64,000 nt of DNA from Evansella tamaricis (GTDB lineage Bacteria > Bacillota > Bacilli > Bacillales > Salisediminibacteriaceae). Numbering within the stretch: the stretch's first letter is position 1; the number at the start of each line of letters is the position of its first letter. Positions 46,981-54,960 of this stretch are shown here, in pieces. The notes under the pieces are model-generated. The model was not told where the DNA came from, searched no databases, and saw only the letters and a program-made list of their open reading frames with translations. The stretch is from assembly GCF_019042215.1 (NCBI RefSeq), contig NZ_JAHQCS010000121.1, forward strand, positions 62,001 to 126,000, read 5' to 3'. The position numbers were made by a program, and so were the translations under genes.

Positions 46981-47421
46981 ATGGTGGCAAGAAAGATTAA
47001 TGAAGAAAAACTTGAAGCCCGAATCTTTGAAATACAACGGAATTTAGCCATTGTTGTAGCTATTCTCATATTTATGGGACAGTTATCCATTATAGGTGTA
47101 TTCGTAACACCAAGGGGTTTTCGTGTGACATTAGCTGGACCTTTAACCGGGTCCAGTCGGATAAAAAGTGTCACCAATAACCCAGTAGTAAATATGATAA
47201 TTGATATCATTAATATCGCTATTGCTAAAATGTTAATCATTGATCAGTTCCGTATTACAGGTACTGTATTAACCCATAATGGATTTACAATAAACTGTGG
47301 AGGCCCTTTGCTGGGTACCGCTAGAACTCAACCGAAGATTCCCCGGATAATATCTGAGTATGATAATCTCCATGATGTACTTTGTCGTTTTTTTAATATC
47401 GACCCGAAATCGTTTAAATAA
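46981..47421 (+). CDS. Hypothetical protein with internal duplication
   Basis: 146 aa. Two similar segments, VFVTPRGFRVTLAGPLTGSS and TVLTHNGFTINCGGPLLGTA, show that a unit of about 65 residues was duplicated; between them is a hydrophobic helix (MIIDIINIAIAKMLIID). ATG 46981 is used because GAGGG lies about 8 nt upstream; the longer frame from 46885 has no ribosome site. Not assigned to a family; the glycine-rich duplicated units could be a spore-coat or surface-structure protein. Confidence 0.65.
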   Translation: MVARKINEEKLEARIFEIQRNLAIVVAILIFMGQLSIIGVFVTPRGFRVTLAGPLTGSSRIKSVTNNPVVNMIIDIINIAIAKMLIIDQFRITGTVLTHNGFTINCGGPLLGTARTQPKIPRIISEYDNLHDVLCRFFNIDPKSFK

Positions 47422-47440
47422 AGAAGGGAGTGGAATGTGA

Positions 47441-47551
47441 ATGGCATTAACTGATATTCCCCCTATTAAACTTCCTAGAAAAGCAACATTTGCCTTAGGA
47501 ATCACTTTAATCATATTTATCTATTTCTTTACAGAATTTAAAGAAGAATAA
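47441..47551 (+). CDS. Small ORF, 36-aa single-helix membrane peptide
   Basis: ATG 47441 preceded by AAGGGAG, stop TAA at 47549-47551. The product has a short polar start (MALTDIPPIKLPRKATF), one hydrophobic helix (LGITLIIFIYFF) and ends TEFKEE. It is 20 nt after the duplicated-domain gene and before a terminator, so it is probably cotranscribed. Likely a genuine small membrane peptide. Confidence 0.6.
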   Translation: MALTDIPPIKLPRKATFALGITLIIFIYFFTEFKEE

Positions 47552-47564
47552 GTGTATTTATTCC

Positions 47565-47611
47565 TAGGTTCCAACACACCCACTAAAAGAAGTTGGAGCC
47601 TATATTTTTTA
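47565..47611 (+). terminator. Intrinsic terminator
   Basis: 11-bp stem TAGGTTCCAAC/GTTGGAGCCTA (one G-T pair) followed by TATTTTTT. Ends the operon of the duplicated-domain protein and the 36-aa peptide. Confidence 0.85.
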
Positions 47612-47707
47612 AAAAATCAGATTATTATTTACAAAATTTTGAAACATTTTTACTAACCCACTCGTCTTATATAGAGTAGAAACATTTATTACATGAAAAG
47701 GGGCGAC

Positions 47708-48106
47708 GTGGCAGTGAAGAAATTACTAGTTACCGTTATTACTTTTCTATTTGTAATAGGTTGTCATTATGGTAAAGATACAAATGTTACATCGGACATG
47801 CTGTTGGCAGAAACAATCATTGCCAATAATCGTGCTGCTGATATTTTTATATTTAACGATCATACATATGAACGGGTTAATAATGGATACCATCTGGAGG
47901 ACATTGTTCACGAGGAAATTATCGACAAAAAAATCGGTGAAATCGTTGAGTTGTATAGTAATAAAGATTCCATCAAAAATGGAATGGCCAACTTACTCCC
48001 AGAAGGAACAGAGATATATTCCACTTTGACCAGTATGGATGATGAAATCCTTCTGATCAAAGTGAATGGTCAATGGCTTGAATATAAGATTGTGGAAATG
48101 AATTAG
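47708..48106 (+). CDS. Small lipoprotein
   Basis: 132 aa. Signal peptide with lipobox FVIGC (LVTVITFLFVIGC), so an anchored extracellular lipoprotein; the remaining 110 residues contain no known domain (AETIIANNRAADIFIFND). GTG 47708 is chosen; GGGG lies 4-5 nt upstream, and GTG 47714 is an alternative. The ATG at 47693 lies before that ribosome site. Confidence 0.75.
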   Translation: MAVKKLLVTVITFLFVIGCHYGKDTNVTSDMLLAETIIANNRAADIFIFNDHTYERVNNGYHLEDIVHEEIIDKKIGEIVELYSNKDSIKNGMANLLPEGTEIYSTLTSMDDEILLIKVNGQWLEYKIVEMN

Positions 48107-48113
48107 TTAGGGC

Positions 48114-48368
48114 CTAGTCTTCCATTTCGTACATGACTGTTGGATTAAAAAGAGAATCGTTGAGAGGTTGTTTGAATTGTTCAATATGCTGTCCATTAGT
48201 ATATTCCATCATTTCATTTTCTATTTTCTGTAAATCTTCCTGGATCATTCCATAACCTGGATCGGTTACCTCTACTTCGTTCAACTTTTTTTGTAGCATT
48301 TCCCTCGTTTCCATTAGTACATACAGATTTTCCAATTTTTCAAAATAGGATATTGGCTGATATTTCAT
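48114..48368 (-). CDS. Small hypothetical protein
   Basis: 84 aa, soluble, helical and acidic (MLQKKLNEVEVTDPGYGMIQEDL). Good GGGAGG ribosome site. Convergent with the small lipoprotein gene. No family recognised. Confidence 0.65.
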   Translation of the reverse strand: MKYQPISYFEKLENLYVLMETREMLQKKLNEVEVTDPGYGMIQEDLQKIENEMMEYTNGQHIEQFKQPLNDSLFNPTVMYEMED

Positions 48369-48731
48369 TGTTAATCCTCCCGCAGAATAGAAACATTTTT
48401 TTTGATTATGGTTTGATTATATTTAAGATCATTAGTTATTATGTCAATTTTATGAAAATCTAGTTTTATTTTTTCCCCTATTTCTTATACTATTCAAAAT
48501 AAGGTTGCCCAGAATTAGGACAACCTGCAAAAAACACTTGTTATGTTAGAAGGCACTGAAAAGTGGTGCTTTTCCACTTTTACAGTGCCCTCGAAGCAAT
48601 GAGTCTAGCCGTCGCAATCGTTAAAAAGCCTGATAGGAGCGGTTTTCTCCTATCAAGCGAGCGACGAGCGAAGCCATTGCCATACAAATAAAAGGAACTG
48701 AAAAAGTTGTTTAAACTTTTTCAGTGGCCTC
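48369..48731. repeat. Intergenic hairpin cluster with family C repeats
   Basis: No gene. Family C hairpins occur at 48551-48592 (GGCACTGAAAAGTGG/CCACTTTTACAGTGCCCTC) and 48693-48731 (GGAACTGAAAAAGTTG/AACTTTTTCAGTGGCCTC). Between them lies a larger nested palindrome (48595-48680) with arms GCAATG...CATTGC, GTCGC/GCGAC and GATAGGAG/CTCCTATC. Confidence 0.75.
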
Positions 48732-48917
48732 TTATGTTATTTCCCCTTTTTTCGTATATTCATTTAGGTACTCATTATTCACTGTTGCAAAATGATCATC
48801 TTGGAGACTATACTCCCCCTGGCCTGGATGTGGAGTTTCATGTTCAATTTCAGGAATATCCACTTTCTCTATTTCTGGAATCTTTTTCTTTTCTTTCGTT
48901 TGTTTCTTTTCATCCAT
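48732..48917 (-). CDS. Small hydrophilic protein
   Basis: 61 aa, rich in Glu and Lys (MDEKKQTKEKKKIPEIEKVD), no hydrophobic core. AAAGGGG ribosome site 10 nt upstream. Only 17 nt downstream of the 45-aa basic gene, so both are probably transcribed together. Such disordered small proteins are common among spore-associated proteins; no family recognised. Confidence 0.55.
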   Translation of the reverse strand: MDEKKQTKEKKKIPEIEKVDIPEIEHETPHPGQGEYSLQDDHFATVNNEYLNEYTKKGEIT

Positions 48918-48934
48918 TGGTTGTATACCCCTTT

Positions 48935-49072
48935 TTATCCCTTTGAACCAGGTCCTGTTTTTGGACGATTATGGTTACTTCGGGTGTATTCTTCTTTTAC
49001 ATCAGGAAGACTTTCCTTCGGTGTTTTATTATTTGTTAGAACAGCATCCCTTTGTCCATGTCGTTTTCGCAT
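48935..49072 (-). CDS. Small basic protein, 45 aa
   Basis: ATG 49072 with GGAGGAGG 5 nt upstream, stop TAA at 48937-48935. The product starts MRKRHGQRDAVLTNNKTPKE and ends RPKTGPGSKG; basic, hydrophilic, no hydrophobic residues in clusters. This is the character of minor small acid-soluble spore proteins or other spore-core peptides, but no specific match is recalled. Confidence 0.6.
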   Translation of the reverse strand: MRKRHGQRDAVLTNNKTPKESLPDVKEEYTRSNHNRPKTGPGSKG

Positions 49073-49163
49073 TTTTAACTCCTCCTCCATTCAAGGTTAG
49101 TTTATGATAAAAGTATTGCTGAAAAACAAGGTAATTTCTGAATATTGTGGAATGAAATCCCTA

Positions 49164-49316
49164 TAAGAAAAGCGTAATCGCCTATGAACACGAGCGTAGG
49201 ACAGTGGAGGAATGACAACAGAAGTCCGCTCTTTGACTTCGGTTGTCACTTCCGAAGTGCCCCGTAGAGAGTAGGCGATGGAGCTAGACAACTTGCCCGA
49301 AGGTGCCAAAACTTAT
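49164..49316. repeat. Family B element, copy B4 (full length)
   Basis: About 153 bp: starts AAGAAAAGCGTAATCGCC, contains TATGAACACGAGCGTAGG, a hairpin GACAACAGAAGTCCGC...GACTTCGGTTGTC, GTGCCCCGTAGAGAGTAGGCG, and ends GCCCGAAGGTGCCAAAACTTA. No open frame of its own. Confidence 0.85.
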
Positions 49317-49331
49317 TAATTCTTATCTTTT

Positions 49332-49368
49332 AAGAAAAGCGCAAGCACCTATGAACACGAGTGTAGAT
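49332..49368. repeat. Family B remnant, copy B5 (left end only)
   Basis: AAGAAAAGCGCAAGCACC followed by TATGAACACGAGTGTAG, directly next to B4 and followed by the aminotransferase terminator. Confidence 0.75.
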
Positions 49369-49375
49369 TTAAAAA

Positions 49376-49417
49376 AGAAGGTGGACCTAAAAGCAATCGC
49401 TTTTAGGTCCACCTTCT
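49376..49417 (-). terminator. Intrinsic terminator of the aminotransferase gene
   Basis: Perfect 19-bp stem AGAAGGTGGACCTAAAAGC with its complement and a 4-nt AATC loop, 10 nt beyond the stop codon. A T-run TTTTTT follows on the minus strand. Confidence 0.92.
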
Positions 49418-49427
49418 GATTGTTTAA

Positions 49428-50726
49428 TTACTGTTCCACTGCTTTTGATTCTAAAATCTTTTCCACACTTGTAATCTGAACACAAAGACAAAGGATATCC
49501 ATTGCTTTTTCTAATTCTTCTAGAGATGGGAACGTAGGAGCAATTCGGATATTCCGATCCCTTGGATCTTTTCCATAAGGGAAGGTTGCGCCGGCACCTG
49601 TCAACGTTACACCCGCTTCTCTTGCCATGGAAACAACTTTCTTAGCACAACCATCCAGTGTATTTAAACTGATAAAATAACCACCATTCGGTTCATGCCA
49701 AAAGGCAATATTTTTATCTGAAAGTTCCTCTTCTAATTTAGATAAAACCATATCAAATTTAGGTTTAATGATTTCTGCATGTTTTTTCATGTGCTCTTTT
49801 AAGTTATCTTTATCTTTAAAGAACCGTACATGACGAAGTTGATTTAGTTTATCAGGACCAATGGTTTGAAAAGAAATTAACTTTTTAATATAGCTTAGGT
49901 TTTCTTCAGTGGATGCCATCACACCTATTCCAGACCCTGCAAATGTAATTTTAGATGTTGAACTAAACATAAAGACTCTGTTCGGGTTTCCAAATTTTTT
50001 ACACGCAGTTAAAATATTCTTTAATTGATCTGGATCCTCCGTTAAGTGATGTACTGTATAGGCGTCATCCCAGAATATTCTAAAATCAGAGGCTTTTGTC
50101 TCCATTTTTGCCAACCTGTCCACTACTTCATCGGAATACGTAATTCCGTCTGGGTTACTGTATTTTGGAACACACCAGATTCCCTTTATCGATTCATCCT
50201 CTGCTACCAGTTTTTCAACAACATCCATATCTGGTCCATCATCTTTCATATCCACTACAACCATTTCAATATTAAAAAGTTCGCAAACGGAAAAATGACG
50301 ATCATAGCCTGGACTAGGACAAAGAAACTTTATTTTCGGTATCTTCCCCCATGGGGTTTCCCCTTCTTGAACTCCAAAGATCATAGCCCTCATGACGGTA
50401 TCGTGCATTAAGTTTAAGCTGGAATTTCCCCCAATTAAAATTTCCTTGGGACTTACTTCAAGAATCTCCGCAAAAAATTCTTTAGCTTCTGGAATGCCAT
50501 CAAGTCCACCATAATTACGGCTGTCTGCTCCATCAGAAGCTTTAAGATTACTTTCTGATTGAATCACATCAAGCATGCCATTGGATAGGTCAAGCTGTAA
50601 TGGACTGGGTTTTCCCCTGGACATGTCTAAATTTAATCCTTGTTTCTGATATGTAGCATATATGCCCTTTAAATCTGACTGAATCTCTTTCAATTCACTG
50701 ACACTTAACGTGCTAAAATCACTCAT
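49428..50726 (-). CDS. Aspartate-type aminotransferase (fold type I, MocR-like class)
   Basis: 432 aa PLP enzyme. SRGKPSPLQLDLSNGML near residue 40, the substrate loop RNYGGLDGIPEAKEFFAE, CPSPGYDRHFSV, WDDAYTVHHL (PLP-ring Asp and Tyr), and the Schiff-base lysine in SSTSKITFAGSG. This order is that of the Asp_aminotransf (AT class I subgroup PF12897) family. CTAGGAGGG ribosome site. No regulator fused, so it is an enzyme, not a MocR transcription factor. Confidence 0.9.
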   Translation of the reverse strand: MSDFSTLSVSELKEIQSDLKGIYATYQKQGLNLDMSRGKPSPLQLDLSNGMLDVIQSESNLKASDGADSRNYGGLDGIPEAKEFFAEILEVSPKEILIGGNSSLNLMHDTVMRAMIFGVQEGETPWGKIPKIKFLCPSPGYDRHFSVCELFNIEMVVVDMKDDGPDMDVVEKLVAEDESIKGIWCVPKYSNPDGITYSDEVVDRLAKMETKASDFRIFWDDAYTVHHLTEDPDQLKNILTACKKFGNPNRVFMFSSTSKITFAGSGIGVMASTEENLSYIKKLISFQTIGPDKLNQLRHVRFFKDKDNLKEHMKKHAEIIKPKFDMVLSKLEEELSDKNIAFWHEPNGGYFISLNTLDGCAKKVVSMAREAGVTLTGAGATFPYGKDPRDRNIRIAPTFPSLEELEKAMDILCLCVQITSVEKILESKAVEQ

Positions 50727-50933
50727 ATTCTAAACCCTCCTAGAAGATTTCATAACCTCATCATAGCTCATAATTATAAAAACTACTGTGATTTTTAAGG
50801 CAATTTTGTTACTTTTATCCTTCGAGGTTTTCATTCTACTCATTGTGTTTTTAAATGGTCAAAAAGGAAAGATTATACTGCTTTATTTTAACATAAATTT
50901 TGGACCGTATGAATCTTCTAACTCCTCATCTGT

Positions 50934-51128
50934 CTAATTAAGTTCCCTTTTTTCACAATATGTTTTCTCTACTTCTTCTATCTTGCTGACTTCCGGACTT
51001 TTGCCTGAATAGGAAAAAGGCAATTCCTCCATGAACTTCCCATCTTTATAGACATGGATTGCCCCATTTTAATTTATGACACTGAATTCTGGCTCGAAAC
51101 GGTATCCATTTCGTTCGATCACTCCCAT
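50934..51128 (-). pseudogene. DUF5370-like small protein with an in-frame stop
   Basis: A frame of 64 codons plus stop beginning MGVIERNGYRFEPEFSVIN, then TAA at codon 20 (51071-51069), then NGAIHVYKDGKFMEELPF and a normal TAG end. Both halves are in the same frame with no indel, so one base change (CAA or GAA to TAA) inactivates it. The sequence resembles the B. subtilis YbxH/DUF5370 group, recalled without a search. GGAG lies before the ATG. A sequencing error is possible. Confidence 0.7.
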
Positions 51129-51166
51129 TTTTCCCAACTCCTATTCAGAAAGACTATAGTACCTCC

Positions 51167-51208
51167 GAGGACACTAAAAAAGTTGTAAGATACTTTTTCT
51201 GTGCCCTC
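51167..51208. repeat. Family C hairpin, copy C3
   Basis: GAGGACACTAAAAAAGTTG then ATACTTTTTCTGTGCCCTC. Same core as the two copies at 48.55-48.73 kb, with several changes. Confidence 0.65.
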
Positions 51209-51303
51209 CTATTTTGTTGCAATATAAATTGTGCAAAAAATAATAGTACAGACTAAAAAGAAGCATATTAACTATAAATGTCTTATGCGAAAGGGGAATG
51301 ACC

Positions 51304-51621
51304 ATGGAATACCAGCCAAGGGAAATATTATTAGACGACCTAATTCATACCTTACAGCCACTTATTGAAAAGTATGACCTGGAGGAAATCGGTATTTTCG
51401 AGGAAGAGGGTCAAGGTAACAACTATTATTTGGGATATCGTGTATTAAAAGATGGCAAAGAATTCATCGTTCACCTCCCTTATGAGAAAAATAAAGAGGG
51501 GAATTTAGGCAAACTTAAACAAGAATGGGCTATTGAAACGGAGGAAGCTGATGATATTGATTTACATGGATACAAAAATCTAGATGAAGTATTCTATACG
51601 ATAAGTCAAGGACTACATTAA
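51304..51621 (+). CDS. Small conserved-looking hypothetical protein
   Basis: 105 aa, soluble, acidic. MEYQPREILLDDLIHTLQPL, then a beta-rich centre (GIFEEEGQGNNYYLGYRVL). The second ATG at 51304 is chosen because AAAGGGGA lies 7 nt upstream. No family recognised; may be a small DUF protein. Monocistronic, with a terminator 30 nt downstream. Confidence 0.7.
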   Translation: MEYQPREILLDDLIHTLQPLIEKYDLEEIGIFEEEGQGNNYYLGYRVLKDGKEFIVHLPYEKNKEGNLGKLKQEWAIETEEADDIDLHGYKNLDEVFYTISQGLH

Positions 51622-51650
51622 TCGCAAACAGCTAATTCGTTACTACACTT

Positions 51651-51695
51651 TGGTGATCCCAAACTTATTCCCAATTACAATTTATGGGATCACCA
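51651..51695. terminator. Bidirectional terminator-like hairpin
   Basis: 11-bp stem TGGTGATCCCA/TGGGATCACCA with a 23-nt loop, between the convergent genes at 51.6 and 51.7 kb. Confidence 0.7.
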
Positions 51696-51713
51696 TAATT
51701 AAATGTATTTTCC

Positions 51714-52460
51714 TTATTGAACTTTCACATCACCGACACCAGAATCGATGAATATTGTCAGTACAACATCTCCACCATCATAAGCATCATTCACATAGTA
51801 AATACCATCTTTCGTTAATCCGTCTACAGAAATACTCCCTAAGCCCTGGTTTATTTCCAATCTCACTCCCACATCAGTTGGCAGAATAATGACTGTTTCT
51901 CCGACTCCAGTAGATATATTACTATCAAATGATTCTACCCAGTCTCCCGATAGATCAACAATGGTTTCCCCAACTCCTGTGTCAATGTTTAAATCCGTAA
52001 GCTGTAATCCCTCAAGATTTATTTCTGAAGTACCTACTCCAGTCTGCACTCTTAAGTTAATCGGTATGGATTCATTTAATGTAATATTCCAGTCATTTCT
52101 ATTATTCTTAGACGAAAAAAAATCGAAATTCATCGTAAAAAATGTTCTTGAACCTTTCTCTTTCACGTTCAAATAACCTCGATTTCCTTTCACATTATAA
52201 TCAACTGCCGGATCTGTCTGAGATACAAACGTTCCTTCCATCAAAAAATCAGTTCCACCTTGAAGGATTAATTCACCCACACTCATATCTAAATCCACAT
52301 CCACCATTTCTGCCCCGTCCAGTTCAACATTTGCTGATGACTGTACAGATGCACTTCCAACTCCAAAAACACTGTAACCCATGGCGAAAGAAGCAACTAC
52401 TCCACCAGTAAACACAATAAGTCCAATAATGAATACTTTCTTTAATAAACTTGCACCCAA
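51714..52460 (-). CDS. LiaF/DUF2154-like membrane protein (toast-rack domain)
   Basis: 248 aa. One N-terminal TM helix (about 7-30), then a repetitive beta-solenoid of 'toast_rack' type: VGELILQGGTDFL, GVGTSEINLEGLQL, GVGETIVDLSGDW and GVGETVIILP are successive turns. Such domains occur in LiaF-type cell-envelope stress sensors. No liaRS-type kinase is adjacent. TTG 52460 follows GAGGTGG by 6 nt. Confidence 0.82.
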   Translation of the reverse strand: MGASLLKKVFIIGLIVFTGGVVASFAMGYSVFGVGSASVQSSANVELDGAEMVDVDLDMSVGELILQGGTDFLMEGTFVSQTDPAVDYNVKGNRGYLNVKEKGSRTFFTMNFDFFSSKNNRNDWNITLNESIPINLRVQTGVGTSEINLEGLQLTDLNIDTGVGETIVDLSGDWVESFDSNISTGVGETVIILPTDVGVRLEINQGLGSISVDGLTKDGIYYVNDAYDGGDVVLTIFIDSGVGDVKVQ

Positions 52461-52835
52461 TTTAATCCACCTCTTTATAAAAATATAATTCCATACTCTC
52501 TACTACCATGCAATTACCCCATGCCACCTTAAAAGTCTATTATATGCCTTTCCATTATATAGAAATAAAAGTGACAAAGATATACATTTTCATAAACTTC
52601 ACTTCTATCAAAAAAAGATATAATGATAAATTAAATCATCATAATTTATACTTTTATTTTATATAATGCCGAAAGAATCCAAATCTGACGGAGGTTGGAT
52701 TATTATCTACGGATTTAGACGGAGAAAATATCCGAAATTATACGACTTAAGACGTACTTAGGAAGTTATGAAATTAGACAAGTTATTAATAATTTTGCAT
52801 ATTATCTTAATGACACTAAAAATAGGATGATGTTA
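52461..52835. other. Intergenic region upstream of the TerC-like gene
   Basis: 375 nt. Near the 3' end is a hairpin (AATCCAAATCTG...GGTTGGATT), and an unusual 20-codon frame (52699-52761) with GGAGG upstream but an ATT start (IIIYGFRRRKYPKLYDLRRT) that ends in TAG. Whether this is a leader peptide is open. It does not match the yybP-ykoY riboswitch often found before TerC genes. Confidence 0.4.
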
Positions 52836-53501
52836 ATGCATACAGAATTACTTATGATATTCTTAATAAGTGTGATAACTGATTTAGATAATATTGTAAT
52901 CTATCTATATTTTTTGAAGAAAAAACCAACTATACTTTTTATAGCCATTTTTGTTGGAATACTTAGTTTAAATAGAACGATCTATGTTTCCTTTGTTCAT
53001 CAACTAACAAATATACCCGGTATTCATATTTTAATTGGTTTATTTATTTTATTTATCGCCTTTAAAATGACCACAAAGCAATTTGCTGTTGATCGAAGAA
53101 GAAGAACAAATGTAATTAAAACAGTTGGAACGATTCTTGTAGTTGATTTTTTCCTTTCCATTGATGGGGTCATATTGATAACCAATGTATCCGATACGTA
53201 TAGTTTAATTTTTGTTGGTATCGCCATGAGTCTTTTTCTCTTACTTCTTTTTTCGCCACTTGTCTTCCACCTGCTGAAGTATTTTCCTTGGTTTTATCTT
53301 TTGGCTGGTACATTTATTGGATATACAGGTACTAAAAGTATAATAAGTGACCCATATGTTCATCATTGGATTATGGTTTTAAATCATAAACTACCAGGCG
53401 TTGATGTAATAAATCTCTTTTCTTTATGTATTGCCCTGCTATTATTTGTAATTGGAATAGGTAGGAGAATTGGAAATGACCGAATAGTAAAAGTAAAATA
53501 A
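52836..53501 (+). CDS. TerC-family membrane protein (YjbE/YkoY-like)
   Basis: 221 aa, seven TM helices. DLDNIVIYLYFL in helix 1 and FFLSIDGVILITNV further on carry the two acidic half-sites of TerC proteins (DN... and SxD...). These proteins export manganese or other divalent metals or support metallation of exported proteins. ATG 52836 with TAGGAT about 8 nt upstream; the ATGs at 52827 and 52830 are alternatives. Confidence 0.82.
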   Translation: MHTELLMIFLISVITDLDNIVIYLYFLKKKPTILFIAIFVGILSLNRTIYVSFVHQLTNIPGIHILIGLFILFIAFKMTTKQFAVDRRRRTNVIKTVGTILVVDFFLSIDGVILITNVSDTYSLIFVGIAMSLFLLLLFSPLVFHLLKYFPWFYLLAGTFIGYTGTKSIISDPYVHHWIMVLNHKLPGVDVINLFSLCIALLLFVIGIGRRIGNDRIVKVK

Positions 53502-53514
53502 ATAGATTGAAAAT

Positions 53515-53660
53515 GAGACTGGGACATGATTAAAGTGTTTGATTTGAAAATCCACCAACGCAATATATAAACATAACGAAGGATTACCGAAGCTAATGAT
53601 TACATCTACTATTAATTCGTTCGAATTTCACAGTGATTAAAACACTTTTGTCCCAGACTC
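53515..53660 (+). repeat. Family A element, copy A4
   Basis: GAGACTGGGACATGATTAAAG at the left and ATTAAAACACTTTTGTCCCA plus GACTC at the right. Same orientation as A1. It lies between the TerC-like and SspL-like genes. Confidence 0.82.
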
Positions 53661-53668
53661 TCTCTTCC

Positions 53669-53821
53669 TTACCGTTTTGTATTACTTTTCTTTGCCGCTT
53701 CTTGTCCTTGACTAACTACTTCTCCAGCGTGCATATCATCTGGGGATTTTCCCAATGGATTCACACTACGATCCCCAGGTACCTTTTGATTTTGACTTCT
53801 TGACGCCTTTTGTTTTGCCAC
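53669..53821 (-). CDS. Small acid-soluble spore protein, SspL-like
   Basis: 50 aa from GTG 53821 (TAGGAGGTGAG 5 nt upstream) to TAA. Product starts MAKQKASRSQNQKVPGDR and ends EAAKKSNTKR, which matches the C-terminus AKKSNTKR of B. subtilis SspL. Basic and hydrophilic, expected to be packed in the spore core. Orthology is inferred from the tail and size only. Confidence 0.65.
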   Translation of the reverse strand: MAKQKASRSQNQKVPGDRSVNPLGKSPDDMHAGEVVSQGQEAAKKSNTKR

Positions 53822-53985
53822 ATTCTCACCTCCTAAACAATCATACTATTTCCTAATTTAGTCTTCTTATGAATTGCAGGAAAAAACTAATTAAGTGGTG
53901 AAACTCAACTCCTTTCTATTACTGTGCTAAAATGTACTTTAAGATTTACTTTCGTTTCATAATAATTCAATCAGAGGTGAAAAGT

Positions 53986-54810
53986 TTGGGAACTTATTCA
54001 AAGGTGAAATTCGATTTACATACACATCATGAACGTTGTGGACATGCAGTGGGAAAAATACAGGATTATATTGAAAGCGCCATAGAGAAAGAGTTCACTG
54101 TTATTGGAATTGCTGATCACACCCCATATTTTTCCAGTAAGGAAGATCAACTTTTTCCAGGAATAGCTATGGCCAAAAGTCAATATACTGAGTACATTCG
54201 TGAAGTTCTACAGTTGAAAGAATATTATAAAGAAAAAATTGACGTCCTGTTAGGTATTGAATCGGATTTTTTTCCTGATCATATTGAAACATATCGTCAA
54301 CATTTTGACCCTTATCCATTTGATTACATTATCGGATCAGTTCATTACGTGGATGAAATTAACATATTTAAAAAGGGGCGGTGGGATGGACTGACTGAAG
54401 AGCAACAAGTACAAACAAAAGAGAATTACTATCAACTGATCAAGCATTCCGCCAAAAGTGGACTATTTCAAATTCTCGGTCACATTGATGCAATGAAAGG
54501 ATTTTACCCCCCTTTTTCTTCGATTCAAACAGATGTGGTTCAAAAGACATTAAAGGTTATTGGTGAAGTTGGCATTGCAATAGAAGTCAATACTTCAGGC
54601 AAAACAAAAGACGTTGGGGGTTGGTACCCTTCCGATGATATTTTAGAGATGGCATGTCATTATGGTGTGAATGTTACATTCGGTTCAGATGCCCATCATC
54701 CAAGCAGAATTGGTGACGACTTTGAGTTAGTGGAACAATACCTTAAGAACATAGGATTTAAAGAATGGGTCTACTTTAAAAACAAGGAGAAAATAAAAGT
54801 CCCACTATAA
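53986..54810 (+). CDS. hisJ: Histidinol-phosphatase, PHP type
   Basis: 274 aa, PHP domain (HisJ/HisK): FDLHTHHERCGHA (metal ligands), IGIADHTPYFS, GIESDFFPD, GSVHYVDE, LGHIDAMK and GSDAHHP. Catalyses the conversion of histidinol phosphate to histidinol, the eighth step of histidine synthesis. TTG 53986 with GAGGTG 6-7 nt upstream; the longer reading from 53932 lacks a ribosome site. Stand-alone, as in B. subtilis. Confidence 0.9.
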   Translation: MGTYSKVKFDLHTHHERCGHAVGKIQDYIESAIEKEFTVIGIADHTPYFSSKEDQLFPGIAMAKSQYTEYIREVLQLKEYYKEKIDVLLGIESDFFPDHIETYRQHFDPYPFDYIIGSVHYVDEINIFKKGRWDGLTEEQQVQTKENYYQLIKHSAKSGLFQILGHIDAMKGFYPPFSSIQTDVVQKTLKVIGEVGIAIEVNTSGKTKDVGGWYPSDDILEMACHYGVNVTFGSDAHHPSRIGDDFELVEQYLKNIGFKEWVYFKNKEKIKVPL

Positions 54811-54874
54811 ACCTCTTTGTCCAATAGACATAAATCACATGGGTAGTTACTTATTTCCTAAAATTAATATCAGT

Positions 54875-54914
54875 AAAAAACACAGTAGTACAATTCTTAC
54901 CACTGTGTTTTTTT
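54875..54914. terminator. Bidirectional intrinsic terminator
   Basis: Stem AAAAAACACAGT/ACTGTGTTTTTT between the convergent histidinol-phosphatase and ABC-F genes. Confidence 0.85.
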
Positions 54915-54960
54915 ATTAATCTCACTTGCACCATCACCGTTTAATCAATTTAATGGAAAC

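Larger units (their letters stand above)
50727..51303. other. Intergenic region holding a pseudogene and a family C hairpin
   Basis: 577 nt. Between the aminotransferase and the next plus-strand gene only a degraded DUF5370-like gene (minus strand) and one family C hairpin are recognisable. The rest is AT-rich promoter-like sequence. Confidence 0.5.

Noticed and set aside
48707-49100. Plus-strand hydrophobic frames opposite the small basic genes
   Set aside because: Composition reflects the complement of Lys/Glu-rich codons; the minus-strand genes have clear ribosome sites.
49097-49309. Minus-strand open frame inside family B copy B4
   Set aside because: Repeats B2 and B4 give the same frame by chance; no ribosome site and internal to a repeat.
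52600-52835. yybP-ykoY manganese riboswitch before the TerC-like gene
   Set aside because: The conserved GGGGAGTA-type loops and the expected helix order are absent; only an unrelated hairpin is seen.
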